A stretch of 64,000 nucleotides of DNA from the NCBI GenBank assembly GCA_905479495.1, contig CAJQMR010000012.1, forward strand, positions 56,549 through 120,548, written 5' to 3'. Positions within the stretch are counted from its first letter, which is position 1. Every line of letters begins with the position of its first letter. This DNA is from an uncultured Anaerolineae bacterium (GTDB lineage: Bacteria; Chloroflexota; Anaerolineae; Promineifilales; Promineifilaceae). The position numbers and the translations under genes are program-made. The notes beneath the pieces are model-generated. The model worked only from the letters and a program-made list of their open reading frames with translations. It was not told the origin of the DNA and ran no database searches. Of this stretch, positions 1-9,251 are shown piece by piece.

Positions 1-1322
1 TCTACAATTGGGAATGAAACACAAAACATATTGCCAGACCCTTCGACCGGTTCATACCAAATCTTGCCCTCCATCTGTTCGATCACCATTTTAACAAGGT
101 GTAGGCTCAGGCTGCTGCCGCCTCGCGCCGGGTCCTGAACCCGTACAGACGACCACTGTCCTTGCGGTTCAAAAACGGCATCCACTAACTCGGCAGGAAT
201 CGGCTCACCGTCGTCCTGCACCCGAATCACCAATTCTGCTTCATCCAGATCGGCCGAGAATTGGATACGGCCGATTTCCCCTGAACGAGAAACCGCGTGC
301 CGCACCAGCGCGCCAACCGATTGCCCCAACAGAACCAGATTACAGCGGATGTGCTGCTTGCTGCTGGCCAACTCGCCTGCCAGATTTAAATCCAACTCAA
401 TCCCAGCCTGTTCCGCAACGGGGGTCATAGAAGGTAACAAATATTGTAAGAGCGATTGAATGGTTACCTCTTCTTCGCGGGCACCAATGAGGCTATACAA
501 AACGATGAGGCTTTCAGAAAGGTCATCAGAAGCTTGCACCAGTTTTTCCACGTAGCCGGCTTGCTTTTCATCGGGAACGGCCGTTAACGCCAATAGTTGA
601 GCATAACCACTCAAAGCAGCCAGCGAAACGCGCGTACCGTGCGCCCCAAAGCGATCGCCAGCCACCAACCGACGCAGCAGATCATCTTTTTCTTTCAGTC
701 GGAAAATTTCAGCGGCCTTTTGCCAGGAGATGCGGGGCAACACCTTATTGTGCACAGTAAGTGGCGGCCACTCCAGGGCCACCATGCGCCAAACTTTCTG
801 GCTGCGCTCTGGCAGTGAGGTAAAAAGGCTAAGTTCCACAGTGACATCAGGAGAAGGGTTGTTAAGCTGTTGCAGGATATTCGCGGCGGCTTCGGGCAGG
901 TTGAGCAACAGATGTAGGCTGCCCTGGGCAGTGGCCATCAAGCTTAATTGTTCACGATCAAGGTTGTGCTTTTGCGCCAGATGTTCCAGAAATACTTCAA
1001 TCTCTTCGGTGACCTCTGGGCTGGCATGGACAATAATCTGAATTTTGGTATGGGGGGCGCAGGCAGGTACTTTCTCTAGCAAACGCGCCAGATTATTGAG
1101 CGGGCGGCGACGGATAACTTCGGCCAGGAGGCAGCCAAGCCGGTTGCGGCGTTCAAAATAAGCCACCAGTTCCAAAGAGAGCTTTTGCTTGTTTTGGTAG
1201 CTAAAAAGCTCGTAATCCACACCCAGGTCAAAGGCAAGCAGCTCCAGCTCATCCTGGCCAAAATGGTTGACCAAAAACTCACGCAATTGGACTCTTTCTA
1301 CAGGCAGCAAGTCTGTTTCCAT
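1..1322 (-). CDS. EAD1-domain protein with degenerate histidine-kinase module (C-terminus cut by window edge)
   Basis: The frame is open from an ATG at 1322 to the window edge, giving about 440 residues with no stop. Residues 1-75 resemble effector-associated domain 1 (EAD1), with LAFDLGVDY and a YFERRNRL segment. Known EAD1 domains act as adaptors in bacterial conflict and signalling proteins. A middle alpha/beta region (about 90-190) contains GSLHLLLNLPEAAA. From about residue 220 the protein looks like a histidine kinase: AHGTR places His228 where the phospho-accepting His lies, followed by an SGYAQLL helix. The ATP-binding part is altered. The N-box Asn is missing (ALVRHAV), the first G-box reads DDGEP and the second GGSSLSL. 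I infer a pseudokinase or adaptor rather than a working kinase. The next gene upstream is on the same strand 208 bp away. Confidence 0.75.
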   Translation of the reverse strand, partial: METDLLPVERVQLREFLVNHFGQDELELLAFDLGVDYELFSYQNKQKLSLELVAYFERRNRLGCLLAEVIRRRPLNNLARLLEKVPACAPHTKIQIIVHASPEVTEEIEVFLEHLAQKHNLDREQLSLMATAQGSLHLLLNLPEAAANILQQLNNPSPDVTVELSLFTSLPERSQKVWRMVALEWPPLTVHNKVLPRISWQKAAEIFRLKEKDDLLRRLVAGDRFGAHGTRVSLAALSGYAQLLALTAVPDEKQAGYVEKLVQASDDLSESLIVLYSLIGAREEEVTIQSLLQYLLPSMTPVAEQAGIELDLNLAGELASSKQHIRCNLVLLGQSVGALVRHAVSRSGEIGRIQFSADLDEAELVIRVQDDGEPIPAELVDAVFEPQGQWSSVRVQDPARGGSSLSLHLVKMVIEQMEGKIWYEPVEGSGNMFCVSFPIV

Positions 1323-1529
1323 AGTTGAGGGAATTCAAGTACCGCTTATTGATGTCATGATTATACATTATTTGGCTTGAAATTTGTTTGGACGCAACAT
1401 TATTCACGATTCATCCTTAAAACGGCCGTTCCCACCAAAACAGGCAGACCCTCAAGGCTCAGCAAATCCTTGGGGCCTGGATCATGTTCTTATGGCAGTT
1501 CAGTCGGGGAACAAGAAAATCATGAAGTG
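1323..1529. other. intergenic region
   Basis: This 207 bp gap lies between the EAD1 gene and the arylsulfotransferase-like gene, both on the minus strand. It contains one ACGGCCGT octamer near 1430. No convincing gene, terminator hairpin or promoter was seen. Confidence 0.5.
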
Positions 1530-4085
1530 CTATTCCGGGTAACTTAATAGGCTAATTTCCTCACGCTGCCAGGTTTGGCTGGCATCTAAAAAACGATGAT
1601 ACAGCTGTCCCTCATCTCCCCGGTAAATAACTTCTGGCATGCCATTGGCAGCTAGAAAGGCAACTGGACTACTTTTGGCAGTGATGTCAAAATCACCATA
1701 AGAAACGAATTCTGTAACCCAGTTTCCATCGCCATCAAACCGGAGTCGGTACAAATGACCATCGGTTTTGCGATAAAAGACCGAGTATGCTTTTCCATCT
1801 GTCTCTACTACCCCAGAGAGAGAACCTACCACGACATGTTCTATTCCCAAAAAACGGTACTTCCATGCTCCCGCCGACCACCACAGTTCATGAATACGAC
1901 CGTCCGTTCCACGATAAAAAACGTGCTGTTGGCCAGCTTCATTTCGTGCTAAACCAAATGGATCACCCAGAGCAGGAACCCCGCCAGCTTCAGCCCCAAT
2001 AGCTTTACGGTTCCAGCCAGACGGCCGTTTGAACCACAGCTCGTGAATCTGACCATCCTCCCCACGGTAGATAACATGCTGAGACTTGTCTCCGACCCAA
2101 ACGTAAGCCTGGGGCGTGCCTGTGGCCAGGGCAGCATTGGTTTCCTTGGTCAAATCTTTGAACTGCCAGCCGAGCAGTCCCTTCCATAACTCATAAATGT
2201 GATTGTCTGTTCCCCGATAAACGACATGCTGCGTAACGTCTTCAACCCAAACGTAGGCGATGGGGTCAGAAGCTGCAACTGGTGCGCCCGCAACCTGGCT
2301 AAGATTGTTGTACTGCCAGCCAAGATCGGCACGATACCATAGCTCGTGAATTTGGCCGTCTTCACTCCGGTAAACTACATGTTGGGTTTGGTTAGCCGCC
2401 CAGACGTAAGCCGAGGGCGCGCCAATGGCCAGGGGAGCCTCAGTGAGCTGCCCAATGTGGTTCTGCCGCCAAGTGCCATCATAACCGCGCCATAATTCGT
2501 GGATTTGGCCGTATAGCCCCCGGTAAAACACATGATCCGTGCCATTGGCAGGCCAGGCATATGCCGCAGGCGTTGCCGCTGCCGGGATAGCAAATTTAGC
2601 TTCATCAAATGTGAGGAAGGGCATAAAGACCTGGTAGGCATCCGCGCTGACCTCGTTAGAAAAGACGGTAGGATTGCTTGTCTGGTCCAACGGCATTACG
2701 CGGAAATAATGTAAATCATCCGCCGTTGGTAGTGTTACAGACGTTTCAAACCCTTGCCGAGACACGGTAGTCAACAACGAGGTCGGATTGGGTGTGGTCC
2801 CCCCGTAAATCTCGTAACTGGTCACCTCTGTGGCCCCATTCCAGCTCATTGTTAGGTGAATCTCCCCGCTAGTAGAGTCTGCCAGCAAAACAGGCGATGT
2901 TATGGGGGCACCTACCCACGGAGCACGGTAGGCGCGATAAGAAACAAGGGGGGCATCAAAAGCGAGCTCAAACGCTTTGCTGCCGTCGGGTCGGAATTCG
3001 GTCAGGGCAGGGTAACCGCTACCCCAACCAACCAGGGTATTCCCGTTGGGCAAACGGCGGGCGGCGCCCATCGCCAGGCTAAACGTCTCTGGCGTGTTGG
3101 TAAAGATGTTAACGGCCATTGCCGTCATGTTCACTTCATCCAGCGCATACTCCACGGCGCGTGAGGTAGCGCGGATGGCCGGTTCGCCGTTGTCAAACAG
3201 TATGAGATTGCCGTTTCCCAAACGGCGCACGTCGTGCTGACGAAAAAATTTGTCGGCCTCGTTGACAAAGGTGAATTGATTGTTTTTGCCGCCCAACCGC
3301 CAGATTATTTCCCCCGTTTGGCGGTTAATTTTGGTCACTTCATCCATGTGGCGGCTGGAAACAAGCCAGTTGCCATCAGTATCAACATCAAGAGCGTTAC
3401 CGTGAGCATAATCTACCACTGGCCCAGTAATATCCATCGTAGAATCGGTGATTTCAAAATGATCCCAACTGTGCCATTCAAAAATGACATTATCATTTTC
3501 ATCCAGTTCCTGAAGCACTAACCCAATGACAGTGGCATTTGGATCGCCGCCCGGTACAATCTGGCTCATATCCATCGGCTGCGAATCATAAATCATCAGA
3601 ATGGCGTGCCCGTCTTCTGTGAGGATCAATTCGTGCACATCAGTTTCATACCCGTTGCCAGCCGCGATGGTATCTACTTGTGTATAGGTTTCATCCAAAA
3701 TAACATAATAGCCTAACTCCTGGTCAAAGTAGGATAAACGGCCGCCCGGCTGCGGTTTGAAGTCGATGGCTCTAGTGCTTAATTTGTGGGCAAACACCGG
3801 CTCGCCATTATTATCCAGAATCATCAAATATGGTACAGTATTGGGCGTGTCCAGCCAGTTAAAATTGGTGACAAAAATGTAGCCTTCGTCCGTCCCGCTA
3901 GCCTCGGTTAACACATCAATTTGGGGGAAGTCAGCCGGGAGAGTTTGGTACGGCCGTTCCCATTCGTCAACAGCACTCGATTCCGTTGCAAAGGGATCCA
4001 CATCGGCCGCCATAATCAGTGGCTTCTCTGGCCAGCTCGTTGTTAAAAAGAATGTGATAAAAAAAAGGTAAATTAGCTTTTTCAT
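1530..4085 (-). CDS. secreted arylsulfotransferase-like protein with C-terminal lectin-type repeats
   Basis: This 851-residue protein starts at the ATG at 4085, not at an in-frame TTG six bases upstream, because GGAG lies at proper spacing before the ATG. A signal peptide covers about residues 1-27. Residues 40-390 match the bacterial arylsulfotransferase (ASST/Arylsulfotran_2) beta-propeller family: HGNALDVD near His228 and RQHDVRRLGNGN near residue 284. The family moves sulfate between phenolic compounds, but activity here is unproven. A fibronectin III-like domain follows (about 395-490). Seven tandem repeats of about 48 residues, with HVVYRG and QIHELW cores, fill residues 510-851 and resemble fucose-lectin or PLL-type propeller blades. 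The likely location is outside the cell, binding glycans. It could instead be a non-catalytic propeller adhesin. Confidence 0.7.
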   Translation of the reverse strand: MKKLIYLFFITFFLTTSWPEKPLIMAADVDPFATESSAVDEWERPYQTLPADFPQIDVLTEASGTDEGYIFVTNFNWLDTPNTVPYLMILDNNGEPVFAHKLSTRAIDFKPQPGGRLSYFDQELGYYVILDETYTQVDTIAAGNGYETDVHELILTEDGHAILMIYDSQPMDMSQIVPGGDPNATVIGLVLQELDENDNVIFEWHSWDHFEITDSTMDITGPVVDYAHGNALDVDTDGNWLVSSRHMDEVTKINRQTGEIIWRLGGKNNQFTFVNEADKFFRQHDVRRLGNGNLILFDNGEPAIRATSRAVEYALDEVNMTAMAVNIFTNTPETFSLAMGAARRLPNGNTLVGWGSGYPALTEFRPDGSKAFELAFDAPLVSYRAYRAPWVGAPITSPVLLADSTSGEIHLTMSWNGATEVTSYEIYGGTTPNPTSLLTTVSRQGFETSVTLPTADDLHYFRVMPLDQTSNPTVFSNEVSADAYQVFMPFLTFDEAKFAIPAAATPAAYAWPANGTDHVFYRGLYGQIHELWRGYDGTWRQNHIGQLTEAPLAIGAPSAYVWAANQTQHVVYRSEDGQIHELWYRADLGWQYNNLSQVAGAPVAASDPIAYVWVEDVTQHVVYRGTDNHIYELWKGLLGWQFKDLTKETNAALATGTPQAYVWVGDKSQHVIYRGEDGQIHELWFKRPSGWNRKAIGAEAGGVPALGDPFGLARNEAGQQHVFYRGTDGRIHELWWSAGAWKYRFLGIEHVVVGSLSGVVETDGKAYSVFYRKTDGHLYRLRFDGDGNWVTEFVSYGDFDITAKSSPVAFLAANGMPEVIYRGDEGQLYHRFLDASQTWQREEISLLSYPE

Positions 4086-4265
4086 TGACAATGACTCCAG
4101 TTGAACTCGCTTTTATGCTAAAGGGGGAGTCAGGATTAGGATAAAATTGGGAACTAACTGGAAATTTGAGTGTGTAGGGGAAAAAGCGGTTTTTATTCCC
4201 ATTTTGGCAAAGGCATGGTACAAACCTGATAGAATGAGCCGTTAGGTTATCGCTATTCAGTTGTT

Positions 4266-5573
4266 ATGGTCAAACAACAATCCCAAACTTACCTGATCCC
4301 AGTTGTCCACTTAGAGGGGACATTGGCTGAAATGCTGTTTGCTGATGCTGCCTATTTTTTGCTGGCAATTAAGGGGGAAACAAACACTCAGGCGGAGCGC
4401 TTTGTAGAAACGACAACTGAGGAATTACAGTCGTTAACTGGCCTGACACGCAAAACAATCCGTAAACAACTCGACCGCCTGTTGGCGCTTGCCCCGCCGT
4501 ATCAATTCATAGAAGAAGAGGGCGTTATGGCCAACGGTCGATTGCTCAAACAACCTCATTATCAGGAATTAGCCAGGCGTCATCACATTCAAAAACCGCT
4601 ATCGTTTATGCACAATGAATGGGGCTGGGTGCTGGCCCAACCTTTACCTGCTCAAAGCAAGGCCTCTCGCTTTCCTTATGCCATTCTTAATATTATGCTT
4701 CGCAAGCCAAATGGCCGTTTCGCCCCATTCAAGGAGCTGCAAAAACGCATTCAAAAACGAGGGGCGCGCAAATTACCTGATCCCATGCAGGTGAGAAAAG
4801 CGCTAGCGTACTTACAAAATTTGAATCTTATTGAGGAAAAAGGCGAAAGCTACCTATTACGCAAAGCCCAGTTTGGCCAAAATGGTCGCCAAAAATATGA
4901 ACGATCATTTGTGGCGTCGATAGAACAGGTAACTCATGTGTGGCAATGGGCAATAGAGGAAGCCCCTGAACGCGCCAGGTTAGCGCAAGAAATTGTAACC
5001 TTAGGCCAATTTGATGAGCAGCGCTACGGCAAGGAAATCTTTTATGATCTGGCTCAGATTCGGCCTGAAACGGATCTGGTCTGGCTAAAATATGCAGTGC
5101 ATCGCCATCGGCACCGCCCCCAAGCAAAAGACCGCTGGCAAAAATGCTGGCAACTCTTCCAAAACAGCCTCACCCGCCAGCGGTATGGGTCCCAGTCAGA
5201 AAAGTTGAAGCTTAAATTTTACCCACAGGACAATCACCTAGTTCAATTAAGGTTGCCCAATCATCAACCGGCTGAATTACGCTGGGGCAAACTTGTAGTC
5301 TGGGTGCGAGACGGCCGTTTCCAGGCCACAGGAATGGGACGCCCGGAGACCATTTTGGTGCAGTTGCAGCAACGGGAGAAAGTGCTCTGGGAACGAACGG
5401 TGAGCTATGAAGATAGTGTGGTACGGCTGGATTTAACGGCCGTATTAAGCCAAACAACAGCACCCATTTTCCAATTTCAAGCAAAAGCCTTGAAACCCCT
5501 CAAGCAATTTTCGCTGGACGTCCTGATCGAAGCGGAATACATTACACCGCCAGAGAACAACAATGCCGATTAA
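4266..5573 (+). CDS. winged-helix protein of unknown function
   Basis: This 435-residue soluble protein is of a family I do not recognise. Residues about 45-75 (SLTGLTRKTIRKQLDRLL) form a helix-turn-helix with a recognition-helix pattern. A second winged-helix-like segment follows near residues 130-200 (VRKALAYLQNLNLIEEKG). The layout recalls plasmid replication initiators and MarR-like regulators, but no catalytic motif is visible. The C-terminal third (about 315-430) is predicted beta-rich. Its stop overlaps the start of the NERD-FHA gene by 11 bases, so the two are probably translated together and work in one process. No clear ribosome binding site precedes the ATG. It carries two ACGGCCGT octamers near its 3' end. 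Confidence 0.6.
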   Translation: MVKQQSQTYLIPVVHLEGTLAEMLFADAAYFLLAIKGETNTQAERFVETTTEELQSLTGLTRKTIRKQLDRLLALAPPYQFIEEEGVMANGRLLKQPHYQELARRHHIQKPLSFMHNEWGWVLAQPLPAQSKASRFPYAILNIMLRKPNGRFAPFKELQKRIQKRGARKLPDPMQVRKALAYLQNLNLIEEKGESYLLRKAQFGQNGRQKYERSFVASIEQVTHVWQWAIEEAPERARLAQEIVTLGQFDEQRYGKEIFYDLAQIRPETDLVWLKYAVHRHRHRPQAKDRWQKCWQLFQNSLTRQRYGSQSEKLKLKFYPQDNHLVQLRLPNHQPAELRWGKLVVWVRDGRFQATGMGRPETILVQLQQREKVLWERTVSYEDSVVRLDLTAVLSQTTAPIFQFQAKALKPLKQFSLDVLIEAEYITPPENNNAD

Positions 5574-6525
5574 TTTTTATCTTCATACCCCCTTACCTGA
5601 TGAGGTAAACGAACGATGTGCCATTATTCAGGTTGCGCGTCAGCTTCATAAACAAGTTGCTGCATCCGAGCAAACCTTCAGCCTTATTGCCAATATTGAT
5701 CCAGATCACGCCTCCGACCTGGGTGAACAGCCACAGCTAGATGCCTTGTTGCTCGGGCCCAAATTGGCTGCCATCTTAGAATTCAAAGCTTACTTCGATC
5801 CTATAATCGGCCGTCATCTTACCGGGAAATGGTTTGCCATCAATCGCAAAGGCAGGCAGCAAGTTCATGGTGGCAGTCAGCGCAATCCGTTCTTGCAAGT
5901 TAAAAACGCCAGAAGAATGTGGCAATCCGTACTTAAAATTCCCCTTCACGCTTTTTTGCTTTTTTATCCCTATTTACATCCAGATTCAAAGCTGCCTCAA
6001 TTTGGTTCTGAACATTCCTGGCTTGGGATCCAAAGTGCTGATGAAATAAAAACACTCATTTTTAGCATCCGAACTGAAAATGTACACCTGGATGCCGCAC
6101 AACAATTCCAAATTGCTAACACAATCCTCCACTGCCAAACATGGCCCATTGAACCCTTGCTAACAAAATTCGCAGGCTATTTGCACGTCGTAGAGCCAAA
6201 TCAGTCGCTGGTCCGCTACCCCATCCATCCTTATGACTCATTCACCATTGGCCGCTCCAAACGAGTCAATCACCTGATTCAACTCAATTCACAGCGGGTT
6301 AGCAGCAGCCATGCTCATCTGTTCATGGAAGGCAATGACCTGATCATTGAGGATCTAAATAGTAAAAATGGACTCTTTTATGACAATAAACAGCTAACCA
6401 TTCCCTTCAAACTGCCCCCTAATGGAAAAGTATTTCTGGGTGGAACTGAGTCGGATGCGCCCCAGATCTGGTATGCGCCTCTGCAAAAGCAGAACTCACT
6501 CATGCCTACCTTACCAACCTCTTAG
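5563..6525 (+). CDS. NERD nuclease-related domain fused to FHA domain
   Basis: This is a 320-residue cytoplasmic protein. The N-terminal half is a NERD (nuclease-related) domain of the PD-(D/E)XK fold: Asp60 in QLDALLL, then Glu73 and Lys75 in LEFKAY, so the presumed catalytic residues are kept. A basic stretch with an RQQ segment follows. The C-terminal part is a forkhead-associated domain with G230-R-S, S247-S-S-H250 and N269-G270, the residues that bind phosphothreonine in this family. NERD domains are found in DNA-processing and defence proteins; the FHA part implies control by a Ser/Thr kinase. A PknB-type kinase gene starts 950 bp downstream and is a plausible partner. The start overlaps the winged-helix gene. 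Confidence 0.75.
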   Translation: MPINFYLHTPLPDEVNERCAIIQVARQLHKQVAASEQTFSLIANIDPDHASDLGEQPQLDALLLGPKLAAILEFKAYFDPIIGRHLTGKWFAINRKGRQQVHGGSQRNPFLQVKNARRMWQSVLKIPLHAFLLFYPYLHPDSKLPQFGSEHSWLGIQSADEIKTLIFSIRTENVHLDAAQQFQIANTILHCQTWPIEPLLTKFAGYLHVVEPNQSLVRYPIHPYDSFTIGRSKRVNHLIQLNSQRVSSSHAHLFMEGNDLIIEDLNSKNGLFYDNKQLTIPFKLPPNGKVFLGGTESDAPQIWYAPLQKQNSLMPTLPTS

Positions 6526-6661
6526 CAATCATTCGGAAATTTAAATGAGATTCCAGACCGAACGGCTACTTTGAGCCCATTCGCCAATTCCGTTAGCTTA
6601 TCTGCAAATGGGCACTTTGCTCCACTAGAGGTGGCCATCCGCAGATAGCTAAAGCCCTCAG
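6526..6661. other. short intergenic region
   Basis: This 136 bp gap lies between the convergent NERD-FHA gene and the decayed FG-GAP gene. No clear terminator stem or small gene was recognised. Confidence 0.4.
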
Positions 6662-7127
6662 CTACTTCACAATCACTGGTAAGAAAACTGTTTTTGTCTC
6701 TGTAACAAAATTTGTATGGATATAGACTGCACTAAATCCGGTATTCTGGAAACAGCGTGTGTCTGGCGGGAAATTGCTTACAAGGGCATATCCATCATCC
6801 ATTGAAACAGCCGACCCAAACCAGGCAAAATCAAAATAATCATTACCGATCACACCTTCGGTCAGTATGGCTTCATGAACCCAATTGCTTCTATCACGCC
6901 TGAAGATGTGAGCCGACCCTAATGTGCTGAGACTAAATCGTCTCTCCCTAACAGCACTAAGAATAAGGTAGTCACCGTTTATATCGACTAATACCCCCAA
7001 AGCACCTTGTGCGCCGCTCTCCTCACGAGTTAATTTGTCTTGCAACCCCCAATTTTCCAAACCACCTTATTACAAGCATGAAAAACAAGCCAAGCATTTT
7101 TCCCGTCAGGCGAAAATTCTTTAACAT
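6662..7127 (-). pseudogene. decayed FG-GAP repeat secreted protein
   Basis: An ATG at 7127 with a GGGAGGA ribosome site upstream begins a signal-like peptide (MLKNFRLTGKMLGLFFMLVI). That frame ends soon at a stop. The homologous reading continues in another frame from about 7060, with no ATG of its own, only a TTG directly after a stop. This second frame shows FG-GAP-type repeats: VDINGDYLILSA, IFRRD, GNDYFDFAWFGSAVS and GYALVSN. It ends in FLPVIVK. Family members normally have many such repeats. Only one and a half remain, so the gene seems shortened by an internal deletion and a frameshift. A sequencing error at the junction cannot be excluded. Confidence 0.55.
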
Positions 7128-7477
7128 AACAAACTCGTTCCTCCCCGAGAACGCGTTGCTCCTATCAGGTGTCTAAAAAAAATAAAAGACTGCGGGACAC
7201 CTCACAGCCTTTCTGTTGGTGATACTGCCCACAGTGTGAGCGCTTTGTGAATCTCTGGTGCCTATTCACGACAATTGACCCGGAAAACCAACATCCCTGA
7301 TCAATCCCTCTAGCTTCCAGGTAACTTTGGGTACAGCACAAATGCCGCCCTCTAGCTGCATTTGTGTCCTTACAAGGCAACTGCCCCTGAACCTGTGATT
7401 ACAGATATGATAACCGAAGCGTCTTATTTCAGGAAAAGATGGGAACAAAAGTGGCAAGGGTTGTATAATCTAATTTA
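7128..7477. other. 350 bp gap between divergent genes
   Basis: The region lies between the decayed FG-GAP gene and the Ser/Thr kinase gene. It contains an imperfect inverted repeat near 7150-7203 (AGGTGTC with GGACACCT) and a possible -10 box at 7464-7469. Short reading frames on both strands have no family features and look accidental. The stretch contains no ACGGCCGT octamer. Confidence 0.5.
7464..7469 (+). promoter_or_regulatory. possible -10 box of the kinase gene
   Basis: TATAAT ends nine bases before the kinase ATG, and no Shine-Dalgarno sequence is present. If used, the transcript would start at or next to the start codon and be leaderless. No good -35 box is visible, so support is weak. 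Confidence 0.3.
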
Positions 7478-9199
7478 ATGTATCCCAGTCATATCGACCG
7501 TTATGAAATCGTCTCGGAAATTGGGCGTGGTGGCATGGGAGTTGTATATCTAGCCTATGACCCCCAAATTGATCGTCAGGTGGCTATAAAGCTCCTACCA
7601 AGCCAATTTTTATTCGAGAAAAAGTACAAGGTTCGGCTTCAACGCGAAGCGCGTATCATTGCGCGCCTGGAACATCCAGCAATTGTACCGATTTATGATT
7701 TTGGTCAAGCAAATGAGCAACCCTATTTGGTAATGAGATATATGGCCGGCGGATCATTAGTTGAGTGGCTTCGCCATGGACATCTACCTGTGGCAACGGC
7801 TGTATCCATCACCAAACGCCTTGCATCCGCTCTTTATGAAGCTCATAGGCAAGGCATTGTCCACCGCGATCTAAAGCCAAGCAACATATTGCTAGACAAC
7901 CGGGGCAACACATACCTTTCTGACTTTGGCATCGTTAAGGTGTTAGATGCTACTTTCAGCCTAACCGGCTCCACCATTGTGGGCACTCCCGCCTACATGA
8001 GCCCAGAACAAATCCGGACACCAGATGCGCTTGATCACCGGGCCGATATTTATGCACTTGGCGTTGTGCTGTTTGAGATGTTAACAGGAAAACGACCGTT
8101 CTCTGGCGCAACCTATCCTGAATTGATCCTGGCTCACACAACTGAACCCATACCCCACATCTGTGAGTTTAACCCAGAACTGCCACCGGATACCGAGCAT
8201 ATCATCCGCCGGACCATGGCTAAAAAACCTAATGATCGCTACGCCTCCGTAAACGATTTGATCGCACAACTAGAAGCCATCACCAACCCTGTGGCGACCT
8301 CCGCCAACCAGATCATCAGTAGCACAAAACCCACTTTAACCGAACTGCCCGCAGCAAAGTCTCCTTTCCCACGTTGGTTAACGGCTTTCGGCCTGATTCT
8401 CCTGCTGACGTTTACATTTACGATTGGTCCACGCTTCCTGCCTTCTGTGTCTGGCAATGAAGAAACAGCCACCACATCTCCTTTCAGCCAGGTCGCCAGC
8501 ACACTGTTCACCACGCCAGTAGCTACAACCCATCCTCCTGCGGCAGATTTGCCCAAACCAGAAACAGCCATTGCCACCCATACGCCAACTCCTCAGCTAA
8601 ATGCCACCACTGCCCAGACTTTAACCTACCAAATCATCTCCATTCAGAACAGCTCTGACCTGGCTGAACCCGAAGCAAATTTGGGCCTAGCACCTGGGGC
8701 AACAACGCTACTAGGGATTCCCTTTGAGCACGGTTGGAAAGCATCCACCCAATGTGCCAACAGCCCAAACCGCCCAGAAGTAGTAGAGATACCAGTTGAT
8801 GATTTAATGGTGACAAAACTGCACATTTTGTTGCAAGGGGGTCAAGGATTTATAAAATTTGACGAGCAAAAAATTGGAGAAATTGTTCTTAGCTTTGCCA
8901 ATGGCGAGACATTTGAGGAGCCATTGATTTTGGGGCACAATATTCGGGATTGGCGTCGGAACCAATCTGAACTGTACGTTGACAGCAGCACAGCTTTTAA
9001 TCTTAGGGAAGCATGGTCAGAAAAGACCGGGAACACAGATGCCCGTATCGATCTTCTAACACTTCCGCTCCCCTCGTCCTTACAGACAACACCTTTGGAT
9101 AGTATCCACATCGTAGACACGTCAGTCCAAACAACAAACTCGCCCGATCCATGCATTCATCTCATTGCTATCACTGCCGAAACACGACCAGGTAACTAA
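7478..9199 (+). CDS. PknB-type membrane Ser/Thr protein kinase
   Basis: This 573-residue protein has a complete kinase domain at residues 9-270: glycine loop G16-R-G-G-M-G21, Lys38, catalytic H129-R-D131 with KPSN, D149-F-G151 and SPE at 175-177. All key residues are present, so it should be active. One membrane helix lies at about 300-321. It is followed by a Thr/Ala/Pro-rich linker (about 335-385) and a beta-rich outer domain (about 390-573). There are no PASTA repeats, so the sensed ligand is unknown. The FHA domain of the gene upstream could read its phosphorylation. The gene lies inside a 3.8 kb stretch without the ACGGCCGT octamer that is dense elsewhere, which may point to later arrival. 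Confidence 0.9.
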   Translation: MYPSHIDRYEIVSEIGRGGMGVVYLAYDPQIDRQVAIKLLPSQFLFEKKYKVRLQREARIIARLEHPAIVPIYDFGQANEQPYLVMRYMAGGSLVEWLRHGHLPVATAVSITKRLASALYEAHRQGIVHRDLKPSNILLDNRGNTYLSDFGIVKVLDATFSLTGSTIVGTPAYMSPEQIRTPDALDHRADIYALGVVLFEMLTGKRPFSGATYPELILAHTTEPIPHICEFNPELPPDTEHIIRRTMAKKPNDRYASVNDLIAQLEAITNPVATSANQIISSTKPTLTELPAAKSPFPRWLTAFGLILLLTFTFTIGPRFLPSVSGNEETATTSPFSQVASTLFTTPVATTHPPAADLPKPETAIATHTPTPQLNATTAQTLTYQIISIQNSSDLAEPEANLGLAPGATTLLGIPFEHGWKASTQCANSPNRPEVVEIPVDDLMVTKLHILLQGGQGFIKFDEQKIGEIVLSFANGETFEEPLILGHNIRDWRRNQSELYVDSSTAFNLREAWSEKTGNTDARIDLLTLPLPSSLQTTPLDSIHIVDTSVQTTNSPDPCIHLIAITAETRPGN

Positions 9200-9251
9200 T
9201 GAGAAAAGGGTTATGGTTACTAAACCTAACACGGAGGGAAAAACAACATTT

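Noticed and set aside
2856..3164. Long opposite-strand frames across the ASST-like, GT-C and YfhO genes
   Set aside because: They lie fully inside well-supported genes, have no family motifs and no ribosome sites; they reflect the codon pattern of the true strand.
7165..7457. Two minus-strand reading frames of 60-70 residues before the kinase gene
   Set aside because: They overlap each other in different frames, lack ribosome sites and show no recognisable motif.
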